From contig CAMDAL010000204.1 in assembly GCA_945888565.1 (NCBI GenBank), forward strand, positions 1 to 7,388: a DNA stretch of 7,388 nt, written 5' to 3'. The notes under the pieces are model-generated. The model had not been told where the DNA came from and ran no database searches. It saw nothing but the letters and a program-made list of their open reading frames with translations. Source of the DNA: Devosia equisanguinis (lineage in GTDB: Bacteria > Pseudomonadota > Alphaproteobacteria > Rhizobiales > Devosiaceae). This document shows positions 1-5,834 of this stretch, piece by piece (position 1 is the stretch's first letter; every line of letters starts with the position of its first letter). Both the position numbers and the translations under genes were made by a program.

Positions 1-15
1 CCGGCGGGCTCACCA
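1..15 (+). tRNA. Possible 3' end of a tRNA gene, cut by the window edge
   Basis: Seen: the window opens with CCGG CGGGCTC A CCA, which fits the end of a bacterial tRNA: four bases of the 3' T-stem strand, a 7-nt acceptor 3' strand (5-11), discriminator A (12) and an encoded CCA (13-15). The matching 5' acceptor strand would be GAGCCCG or a G-U variant. Known: tyrosine-recombinase islands often insert at tRNA 3' ends and rebuild them. The T-loop, anticodon and 5' half lie outside the window, so the amino-acid identity is unknown and a chance match is possible. Confidence 0.42.
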
Positions 16-71
16 AGTAATCTCAATAACTTACGGGACACATATCAGTTTTCGCTAGCACCGACAAACAG

Positions 72-105
72 TCTGGGGCCACGCTGGGGGCCACTCCGGG
101 GTCAC
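72..105. repeat. Three imperfect 11-12 bp tandem direct repeats
   Basis: Seen: TCTGGGGCCAC (72-82), GCTGGGGGCCAC (83-94) and TCCGGGGTCAC (95-105) lie head to tail and share the core CYGGGG(G)YCAC. Inference: short GC-rich direct repeats just inside a tRNA-type attachment site resemble arm-type binding sites of a tyrosine integrase or its directionality factor. No gene was identified across 16-130. The function is unproven. Confidence 0.5.
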
Positions 106-130
106 TGGGAAGGCTAAAGACCGCACAGCG

Positions 131-406
131 ATGATCGTCAAACCGACCCGCTTCCGAGAGCTGCCCCTCCTCACCCGAGCCACCGCCCAGAACGATTACT
201 CAATGATGATCGACGGGCTCGTGGCCGGCCGCATCATGCTCCGGCAGGCAGCCTTCGGCGCATCGCGCTGGTTCTAGACCGTGACTGGGCCGGCGATTCT
301 GCATGCGGGTCTGGCATCATCAGGAGAGACTGAGAACCTCGAACAGACTCTGCTCCAGTTCTGCGAGGTATTTGACAAGTGGCTCACATGGGCGCTGGCT
401 CAGGGT
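131..406 (+). pseudogene. Small rhizobial-type hypothetical protein, interrupted by an in-frame amber codon
   Basis: Seen: an ATG at 131 opens 48 codons (begins MIVKPTRFRELPLL) that end at TAG 275-277. The same frame continues after the stop with TVTGP, ASSGETENLEQ and FDKWLTWALAQG, up to about 406. Read across the stop, the junction is RWF-stop-TVTGP. One G-to-A change in TGG would give this TAG, and Trp-rich WFW(T/S)-(V/L/M)TGP segments followed by acidic helical tails are, from memory, typical of small uncharacterised proteins in Hyphomicrobiales. After about 406 the frame turns Arg/Ser/Pro-rich and runs antisense to the HGG gene, so the native C-terminus and stop seem lost too. Function unknown. 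A weak AAGG at 110-113 is the only ribosome-site candidate. Codon suppression instead of decay cannot be excluded. Confidence 0.55.
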
Positions 407-450
407 GTGCACAGGCGGACGCGCCCAGCAACGCAGCCATCATCACTCAG

Positions 451-1419
451 TCATCGTGGCTGCCGCACTCGATCTCGTGCGCGACGTAACGCAGCCGTAC
501 GTCGCCCGGCCTCGGCGCAACGAGCCAAGCCCTCGGGCGTCTTAGGGCCAGTGCTCATGCCGCCGTGGAGCTTACACCTACCGCCGCGTAACAACTTCTT
601 ACTCTGGCACGGCTTACCGCGTCGGTTGCGCGCGCCGCATACCGGCCTCAACCGCTTTGGGAGGGCTTCTAGATCTGCCCGCCATGCTTGCCGCCGAGCC
701 TCGCGCAGCTTGCGTCGGGACATCGTTGCCTCGCTCTTGGCGTGGGCCACGGCCTCGGCTTGGGCGTCAACCTGCAGAAGCCACTCCATGACGCGTGGGC
801 GCGCGTGCGCGTTAGCTGCTGGAAATAGGACATCGCTCGGAAGCGCCAGTGCCTTCACCACTGCCCGGGTCGACACTTCGGACGATCTAAGCACGCCGAG
901 TGAGCCATAACTTTCGAGCCTGACAATGCATTGCCGATGAAACCCAGCGCGTGCTCCAAGCGCCTCCTGGGTCAGACCAAGCGCAAGCCGAGCCTCTCGG
1001 ATCTGATGTCCGGTTAGAGGGAAACGCACTCCTTGCCGCTTGGGTTTCATGCCGGGACTTTCGATCTGGAGTTGGCTGGTCGGTGGCATCAAGGCGTCGA
1101 GCACCTCGATTTGCGGCCAGGTCCCGACCTTATGCGGCGCTGGATGGTGCGAAGCACCTCCTCGCCTGTGCGTGCGGCAGCAGCCTGACAGTTGCGAGCA
1201 AGCCTCCAGCAGGGGCGGACCCTCCTGCGGCCGATGAGCGTCGAGTTCACCCTCGATCTCGGGGGGTACCTTGGCGAGGAACTTCTCGATCTCGTCGATC
1301 CACACGTCGAACCTGTCGGTGGCGACCTCGATCATCTTCAGGTCCTTCGAGATGGTTCTCAGCGCGAAGTGGTAGACGTGCATCAACTGGTTCAATTCAA
1401 GCTGCCTCTCGAAGTTCAT
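451..1419 (-). CDS. XRE-type helix-turn-helix protein with C-terminal HGG/STG zinc-ribbon-like motif (322 aa)
   Basis: Likely a DNA-binding regulator or accessory protein of the mobile element; its target is unknown. The start is supported by AGGAG at 1426-1430, six bases before the ATG. Residues 1-65 form an acidic helical region of no recognised family. Residues about 130-190 look like a Cro/CI-type HTH (HQIREARLALGLTQEALGARAGF). Residues 225-255 are Arg/Lys/Ala-rich helix. The end (261-300) carries C261, C271, C282 and H285 followed by HGGMSTGPKTPEG, the HGG/STG motif often found in proteobacterial phage and island proteins; the Cys/His set could bind zinc. It lies 55 nt downstream of the Toprim-helicase gene and is probably cotranscribed. 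Odd: residues 73-98 are unusually Cys/His/Arg-rich, while another frame there reads as normal protein and ends in TGATG at 1087-1091, overlapping Met111. The true structure may be two coupled genes with a frameshift in the first. Confidence 0.8.
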   Translation of the reverse strand: MNFERQLELNQLMHVYHFALRTISKDLKMIEVATDRFDVWIDEIEKFLAKVPPEIEGELDAHRPQEGPPLLEACSQLSGCCRTHRRGGASHHPAPHKVGTWPQIEVLDALMPPTSQLQIESPGMKPKRQGVRFPLTGHQIREARLALGLTQEALGARAGFHRQCIVRLESYGSLGVLRSSEVSTRAVVKALALPSDVLFPAANAHARPRVMEWLLQVDAQAEAVAHAKSEATMSRRKLREARRQAWRADLEALPKRLRPVCGARNRRGKPCQSKKLLRGGRCKLHGGMSTGPKTPEGLARCAEAGRRTAALRRARDRVRQPR

Positions 1420-1425
1420 CTAGCT

Positions 1426-1430
1426 CTCCT
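1426..1430 (-). promoter_or_regulatory. Shine-Dalgarno of the XRE/HGG gene
   Basis: The minus strand reads AAAGGAG-AGCTAG-ATG: a near-perfect ribosome binding site six bases before the ATG at 1417-1419. It fixes the upstream start and argues that the N-terminal 110 residues are, or recently were, translated. The 55-nt gap to the preceding stop (1475) holds no hairpin terminator that I can see, consistent with an operon. Confidence 0.75.
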
Positions 1431-1474
1431 TTGGTCAAGTTTTACTGTGATGTATATTTGGGAATAACGGTCTC

Positions 1475-4400
1475 TCATGCGGCCTCCTGCGGGGGCTCTT
1501 GCGGCGTTGCGGCACCCTGCGGCGCGGCAGTTGGCGCTGGTGCCGCAAGCTCGGCCGCTAGTGCAGCCCTGAACATCCCGGCGAGCGGCAGGCATGGCTT
1601 GCGGGTGCCACCTCCACCGCCGGCGTCGTCGCCCTCGAAGACGGTGACGTGAGAGCCCTCCCGGCGGAGGAGCAGGCATCCGGGCTCGAGGTGCTGGTCG
1701 GGATGGGTGATGCAGTTCTCGAGCTCGTGCGGCGCGATCGCCAGCGTCCTGCCGTTGGCGAGCGTCAGGGGCACCTCGTCGTAGGACTCGCACATCAGCA
1801 CCGGCTTGCCGTTGGCGTACAGGAGAGGTGCCTTGGTGACCTCGAGGCGCGATACGGGTCCTATCTTCATGTCGACGGCTCCCTTGATGTCTGGGATTGC
1901 CCGCTCGTCCCAGACCAGCCGCTTGGGCTTCGCGCCCGGCGTGGCGCGCTGGTAGGTCGCCTCGCCAATGTGCTGGTGGTCGGGTGGTTGGATGTGGAGG
2001 TTATTTGAGACCGGGAATGTTCCCCCGGTTTCGACCTGAGAAGGATCAGGATTGGCGGTTTCCACAACCGCATTCAGAGGACGGTGTCGTTCTCTAGTGA
2101 TTATAACACTAGAGTTTGACACTGTCCTGCATAGGTTGAGGCAGTCACCTATTTTAACTTCAGTGCCCGGTTTTCTGTTCCTCCGGTCCATCTTGATGGC
2201 GTTCTCCGATCCCAACTCCGGCAACCACTTCGCCAGATCGGCGGCACTCTCAAGGTGAACGCCGTGGCCGATGGCGCGCTCGTCCTTGCTGGGCCACTGG
2301 AACAGGGCGACGGAATCGACCGGCACCGGCGGGAAGTGGTCGCCCCAGATTTCGACGGTGAGCGGGTTCCGCTCCGTCCGGTTGACGGCCCTGCCCCGGC
2401 CGATGGCCTGCACAAGCTGGTCGTCGCAGATGGCCGAGCGGATCGACTCCTCCAGCCCATCGAGGTGGCGTTCTTGGGTGACGCTGGCGGCGGAGCCGTC
2501 GCGGCCGACAAGGGTCACAATCGAGGACCAGTACCAGCCGTCAGCCGTGCCGATTGGTGCCGGAGCCTTACCACCAATGGCACCGGCCATCAGCGAGACG
2601 GTGCCGGGCGGCGGCTGGGTGCGGCCCATGCAGATCAGCAGGTCGACTGAGCCAAAACTATCGAGGCCGGCGGTGCCGTTGTGGTGGAGGATGTGGATGT
2701 GGTCGGGGATCGTTACCTTGGCCCGGATGACCTTCTCGGCAGCAAGCGGCATCACGACCAGCGTGTCGCCGGCCACCTGCCGGGCGCGCAGCAGGACCGC
2801 GTCCCAGATGTCGAGCACCTTGCCCTCCTCGCTCAGGGCTTGGTGACTGAAACTCTTCCCGGTGACGGCAACGGTGCGCTGGTGGGGCGTGGCGGCGTGG
2901 ATGTCGGCCACCATCTCGAAACGCGGGAAAAGGTGCCGCACCAGTTCCGGCCTCAGGGTGGCGTCGATGTGGAGGGTCGGGGCCAGCCAGCCCTTCTTGA
3001 TGTCGTCGACCCATCGCAGGACGAGGGCCTCGTGCTGACCCTTATCGATGAGCTCGAAGCTGACGCGGCCGGCGTCACCCTCGCCAGTCTCAATCGCGTT
3101 GGCGAGAAGCCTCCACATATCGGAGAGCGACAGTGCGTCACCCTGCCTGCCGGAAAGTTCTTCGGCGCGTCTCAGGAACTCTTCGCGGTCCATCCCGGGG
3201 GAGAGGCCGCCGGTAATCTTGCGGGCGAGCTCGAGGCCGGTGGCCGCCTTGCAGTCCTTGGCAGTGAGCCCCTCCTCCATAAGGAGCGGGACCGGCAGGT
3301 AGGTTGGCATTCCCGTCACCGCGTCGAGCTTCTCCAGCGAATCGAGGAGCCGCCTGCGGTAGGCGATGAGGTCATTGGTCTTGAACAGCGAAGTCTCGCC
3401 CCGCTTGTTGACGACCTTCGGGTGGGCCTTGAGCGATCCCATGCCGACCGTGACGCGCCTCGCCTCGAAGCCCCTCAGGGACGACTGCCAGATGCTCTCA
3501 TCGACGATCAGCAGCCCCACGTCGCCGAGTGCTGCGTCCTTGCGATGGAACAGGCTGGCGTGCGGCACGATCCACACGTCGGCCGAGGCATCCTTTTGGC
3601 GTTGGAAGGCGCAGGTCGCATAGAGCGGACAGAGCGCCTCGTCTGACTTGCACACCGCCGTCTGCGGCTCCAAGCCCGCCTTCTGCGCGGCTTCCACCAT
3701 GCCGAGGTTGGTGCACATCTTCGCCCCGGTCGGGCTGTCGGGGTCGTCAGCGCCCCGGCCGCGCCACGTCTTCACCACCACCGGCACCTTCTGCCGCTTC
3801 GACTCTGCGCCGATCCGTGCCTCGAGCTCCTTGCCGAGGCGGTGCGTGGGGACGGCGTAGACGATCGAGCGGGGGTCTGCCGGCATCTCGCGGCGCAGCC
3901 GGTCGACAGCCCTCAACATGGAGGCGATGGCGACGTGGGTCTTGCCACCTCCGACAGAGACCCTGATGCCAAGCTGGGAGTGGTCCTTGATGCCGGCGAT
4001 GGCCTCGGTGACCAGCTTACCCATCGCACCCTCGATCACCACGCCGAGCTCGTCGCGCGCCTCGTTGATGTGGGTGCCGGGCCTCTCGGCGGCCTTCTCG
4101 GGATCGAGCACCTTGGCGATGCGGCCGGCCACGTACTCCCGGCCGTAGAGCTTCAGCGCGTCGTTGAAGTCGGCCTTGTCACGCTGGAGGTGGTCGAAGG
4201 GCGTGGCGATCCGCACGTCCCTGCCCTGCCTGCGCCACTTGCTGATGGCCTTCCTTGCGGCTTTGGTAGTAACGGCTCCGCGACCATCGTCATCCGGGCA
4301 GGCGACGATGGTGCGGGCCTTGTCGGCCGGGCTGATGTCGACGTTGGAGATGATGCCGAGGGCCACCCACGTCTCGAAGCCGGTGACCCACCACACCGAG

Positions 4401-5254
4401 AGGGCCGTCTCGATGCCCTCGCAGATGACCATTGGCCCGGCAGTGTTGCCCACGAAGCGGACGGCTCCACCGCGCAGCACGCCATTGGTGAGCTTGATCT
4501 TGCTTCCATCCTCGCGCTTCACAGGCTCGCCTGCGTCGTCGAGGTGGATCATCTGGACGGCTGTGACCTCGCCCACCGGGCACGTCGAGGCGGCCATGAG
4601 CCACCGCTTGGCTGGATGCCACCGGACAGCGTCGGGCCACGCCTCGGCATGGATGCCGCGGCTGTTGAGATAGGTCTCGGCCGGCGTACCCTTCACCGGC
4701 ACGCCGCGGCGCCACTTGGCGAATGCCTCGTCGATCCTGCGCTGCTGTTCCTGCCGCTGGAAGGCTTCCCACTCCTCGCGGAGTCGCTTCTGCTCATGCT
4801 CGGCGGCGGCCCTCACTTTCTCTCTCTCGAGGAGCTCCTGTTCGGTCCAGACTTTGGCGGAGATGTCGGGCCAGCCGAGGAACTCGAGCGCAGCCCACCG
4901 CGCGGCCTCATTGCGCGACAGGCCCCTCTCGCGGGCGATCATCGAGATCGGTGGATAGGGCCGACCCTCGGCGTGGTCGTAGAACCAGCCGCGGAAGCGG
5001 GCGGTGCGGGTGAGCTTGATGCCGCCCTTCCTGCCCCACCGCCATTCACGCTGGCCCCGTAAGGTGGGCTTGCCGAGGAGCTCGGTGCCCAGCCGGTCGG
5101 CCTGAGCGGCAAGCGCGACGCTGATCTCGTCGAAACTGTAGCCGGCGGTGTTGACGTGGCGGCTCACTGGATCACCGCCATCCGGGCCTCGCGCATGGCG
5201 GAGTTGCGCCGCTGGGCGCATTTCTGGTATTTTCCATGGTCTGTAGACCTTCAT
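1475..5254 (-). CDS. Toprim domain / superfamily-2 helicase protein, probable element replication protein (1259 aa)
   Basis: Probably the cytoplasmic primase-helicase-like protein that replicates or mobilises the element. Residues (from ATG 5254): 70-127, a primase zinc-domain-like fold without Cys (WRWGRKG, FRGWFYDHAEG, ARWAALEFLG); 135-180, charged coiled coil; 183-265, a segment like the DUF7146 family (TPAETYLNSRG); 273-380, Toprim with E279-G280 and acidic D321-D322-D323. The helicase follows: Walker A-like GGGKT 435-439, motif Ia near 466-475, four Cys (514, 535, 542, 548), Walker B DES 585-587, DATL 764-767, motif V around 858-878, and motif VI QAIGRGR 949-955. It ends in a Gly5 run and an Ala/Pro-rich tail. 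AGGAG six bases upstream favours this ATG over an in-frame TTG at 5296; a GTG at 5165-5167 is another option. It sits 48 nt after the AlpA-like gene. An 80-bp palindrome interrupts codons at 2062-2141. No archaeo-eukaryotic primase domain was seen, so priming activity is inferred. Confidence 0.88.
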   Translation of the reverse strand: MKVYRPWKIPEMRPAAQLRHARGPDGGDPVSRHVNTAGYSFDEISVALAAQADRLGTELLGKPTLRGQREWRWGRKGGIKLTRTARFRGWFYDHAEGRPYPPISMIARERGLSRNEAARWAALEFLGWPDISAKVWTEQELLEREKVRAAAEHEQKRLREEWEAFQRQEQQRRIDEAFAKWRRGVPVKGTPAETYLNSRGIHAEAWPDAVRWHPAKRWLMAASTCPVGEVTAVQMIHLDDAGEPVKREDGSKIKLTNGVLRGGAVRFVGNTAGPMVICEGIETALSVWWVTGFETWVALGIISNVDISPADKARTIVACPDDDGRGAVTTKAARKAISKWRRQGRDVRIATPFDHLQRDKADFNDALKLYGREYVAGRIAKVLDPEKAAERPGTHINEARDELGVVIEGAMGKLVTEAIAGIKDHSQLGIRVSVGGGKTHVAIASMLRAVDRLRREMPADPRSIVYAVPTHRLGKELEARIGAESKRQKVPVVVKTWRGRGADDPDSPTGAKMCTNLGMVEAAQKAGLEPQTAVCKSDEALCPLYATCAFQRQKDASADVWIVPHASLFHRKDAALGDVGLLIVDESIWQSSLRGFEARRVTVGMGSLKAHPKVVNKRGETSLFKTNDLIAYRRRLLDSLEKLDAVTGMPTYLPVPLLMEEGLTAKDCKAATGLELARKITGGLSPGMDREEFLRRAEELSGRQGDALSLSDMWRLLANAIETGEGDAGRVSFELIDKGQHEALVLRWVDDIKKGWLAPTLHIDATLRPELVRHLFPRFEMVADIHAATPHQRTVAVTGKSFSHQALSEEGKVLDIWDAVLLRARQVAGDTLVVMPLAAEKVIRAKVTIPDHIHILHHNGTAGLDSFGSVDLLICMGRTQPPPGTVSLMAGAIGGKAPAPIGTADGWYWSSIVTLVGRDGSAASVTQERHLDGLEESIRSAICDDQLVQAIGRGRAVNRTERNPLTVEIWGDHFPPVPVDSVALFQWPSKDERAIGHGVHLESAADLAKWLPELGSENAIKMDRRNRKPGTEVKIGDCLNLCRTVSNSSVIITRERHRPLNAVVETANPDPSQVETGGTFPVSNNLHIQPPDHQHIGEATYQRATPGAKPKRLVWDERAIPDIKGAVDMKIGPVSRLEVTKAPLLYANGKPVLMCESYDEVPLTLANGRTLAIAPHELENCITHPDQHLEPGCLLLRREGSHVTVFEGDDAGGGGGTRKPCLPLAGMFRAALAAELAAPAPTAAPQGAATPQEPPQEAA
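2062..2141. repeat. 80-bp nested imperfect palindrome inside the Toprim-helicase gene
   Basis: Seen: three nested arms around one centre. Inner: CTCTAGTG (2092-2099) with CACTAGAG (2107-2114), perfect, loop ATTATAA. Middle: 2078-2088 with 2118-2128, 11 pairs with one G-T, across a symmetric 3/3 internal loop. Outer: 2062-2069 with 2134-2141, seven pairs with one mismatch, across an 8/5 internal loop. The stretch is AT-richer than its surroundings and encodes about residues 1038-1064, in a Ser/Asn/Thr-rich zone after the helicase motifs. No T-run follows on either strand, so it does not look like an intrinsic terminator. It may be an in-frame palindromic element, a MITE scar, a replication or recombination site, or an RNA structure. 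Confidence 0.8.
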
Positions 5255-5260
5255 GGACGG

Positions 5261-5265
5261 CTCCT
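5261..5265 (-). promoter_or_regulatory. Shine-Dalgarno that decides the Toprim-helicase start
   Basis: The minus strand reads GCAGGAG-CCGTCC-ATG: AGGAG with a six-base spacer before the ATG at 5252-5254. The in-frame TTG at 5294-5296 lies only six bases from the AlpA-like stop codon and has no comparable site. The GTG at 5165-5167 overlaps a TGA in another frame (GTGA) but has no clear Shine-Dalgarno. Confidence 0.65.
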
Positions 5266-5302
5266 GCTCGTGGCAGGACCGCTCTTTCCATTTCAACGGG
5301 GT

Positions 5303-5497
5303 TCAGAAACCTTCGACGGCGAGACGCTCGAGCTCGACGCGCGAGACGAGCGTGCGCCGGCCCAGTCGGGTGGCCTTGACGTCACCAGTTGAAATGCGGA
5401 GCCACAGGAAGCTCTGGGAGACACCCAGCACTTTAGCGGCTTCAGGAACGGCATAGGTGAGAGGAATATGGTTGTTGGCGCTGGATGCAGCGGGCAT
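5303..5497 (-). CDS. AlpA/excisionase-family helix-turn-helix protein (64 aa)
   Basis: A small MerR-like winged-helix protein of the kind that activates or excises integrative elements (AlpA / Xis / HTH_17 type). Residues 12-60 match the family pattern: Y-x-V-P-E-A-A-K-V-L-G-V-S (15-27) for the turn and recognition helix, a G-D-V-K-A-T-R-L-G-R-R wing (38-48), then R-x-E-L-E-R-L at the end. Length is typical. The start at MPAASS has GGAG (5507-5510) nine bases upstream; a longer in-frame start at 5593 would add a low-complexity extension with no family match. It is the first gene of the apparent operon, 48 nt before the Toprim-helicase ATG, so it may control that gene, integration/excision, or both. 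Whether it acts as activator, repressor or directionality factor cannot be told from sequence. Confidence 0.85.
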   Translation of the reverse strand: MPAASSANNHIPLTYAVPEAAKVLGVSQSFLWLRISTGDVKATRLGRRTLVSRVELERLAVEGF

Positions 5498-5704
5498 GGG
5501 ATTTAACTCCGAAAAAACGGTTCCAGGGGTTACTGAACTGTCCTTCGGCCTCCCAGTAGTCTGGGGTCGCCCTGCAAGTCCTGACCGCGCCACTGCCAGT
5601 CATGATCGCGCCCCGGGAGTGTTCCAGAGCCTTCCGCAATCGCGGGGTCGGTCACTGGTCTTGCCGGGATACGATGTGGCGCGAAGCACCACAACTGATA
5701 TGAA
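5498..5704. other. Probable long 5' leader of the AlpA-like gene; no gene called
   Basis: About 200 nt lie between the predicted transcription start near 5698 and the AlpA-like ATG. Minus-strand open frames cross it: one in frame with AlpA up to 5593, and one starting at TTG 5639. Both are composition-poor and match nothing I recognise. TCTGGGGTCGC at 5560-5570 loosely resembles the left-edge repeats at 72-105. No riboswitch fold was recognised. A leader peptide or regulatory RNA structure is possible but not shown. Confidence 0.3.
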
Positions 5705-5733
5705 ATTATTTACTAATCAACAACCCGCGTCAA
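5705..5733 (-). promoter_or_regulatory. Sigma-70-like promoter for the AlpA-Toprim operon
   Basis: On the minus strand: -35 TTGACG (5728-5733), a 17-bp spacer, and -10 AATAAT (5705-5710). Each hexamer matches the consensus at five of six positions and the spacing is ideal. It lies in a local AT-rich patch of an otherwise GC-rich window. Transcription would start near 5698 and run left into the AlpA-like gene. Other sigma or activator dependence cannot be judged. Confidence 0.6.
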
Positions 5734-5794
5734 GGAGAAACACGGGCCTCTTTAGGCATATTTTACGGGATTTCTTCCACGAGACACCAAACTG

Positions 5795-5824
5795 GCTCAG
5801 ACCTGAGCAAGGATCAATTCCTTG
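5795..5824. promoter_or_regulatory. Two abutting short perfect palindromes
   Basis: Seen: GCTCAG-AC-CTGAGC (5795-5808) and CAAGGA-TCAAT-TCCTTG (5808-5824), which share base 5808. They lie 60-90 bp upstream of the -35 of the leftward promoter. Inference: paired dimer-binding sites for a regulator, or accessory recombination sites. Individually such six-base arms are common by chance; the direct abutment is what stands out. Confidence 0.4.
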
Positions 5825-5834
5825 TAAGCAGAAA

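Noticed and set aside
72..105. CRISPR-like interpretation of the short repeats
   Set aside because: Units are 11-12 bp, degenerate and without spacers; no CRISPR array is present in the window.
281..910. Plus-strand open frame of 209 codons taken as one gene
   Set aside because: Only its first 42 codons look like protein and they continue the frame that starts at 131; the rest is Arg/Ser-rich and antisense to the XRE/HGG gene.
951..1652. Plus-strand open frame of 233 codons
   Set aside because: Low-complexity Ala/Ser/Arg-rich shadow of the two minus-strand genes, with no domain pattern.
2681..3646. Plus-strand open frame of 321 codons
   Set aside because: Antisense shadow of the Toprim-helicase; that strand shows clear helicase motifs while this frame shows none. 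High GC makes long antisense frames common.
3842..5062. Plus-strand open frame of 406 codons
   Set aside because: Also antisense to the Toprim domain region; its Asp/Gly/Leu-rich composition is typical of a complementary frame and there is no recognisable family.
5255..5296. TTG start at 5296 extending the Toprim-helicase by 14 residues
   Set aside because: Only six bases from the preceding stop and without a ribosome site; the ATG at 5254 has AGGAG at ideal distance.
5442..5639. Minus-strand 65-codon frame in the AlpA leader
   Set aside because: Starts with TTG, overlaps the AlpA-like gene in another frame and matches nothing; kept only as part of the leader description.
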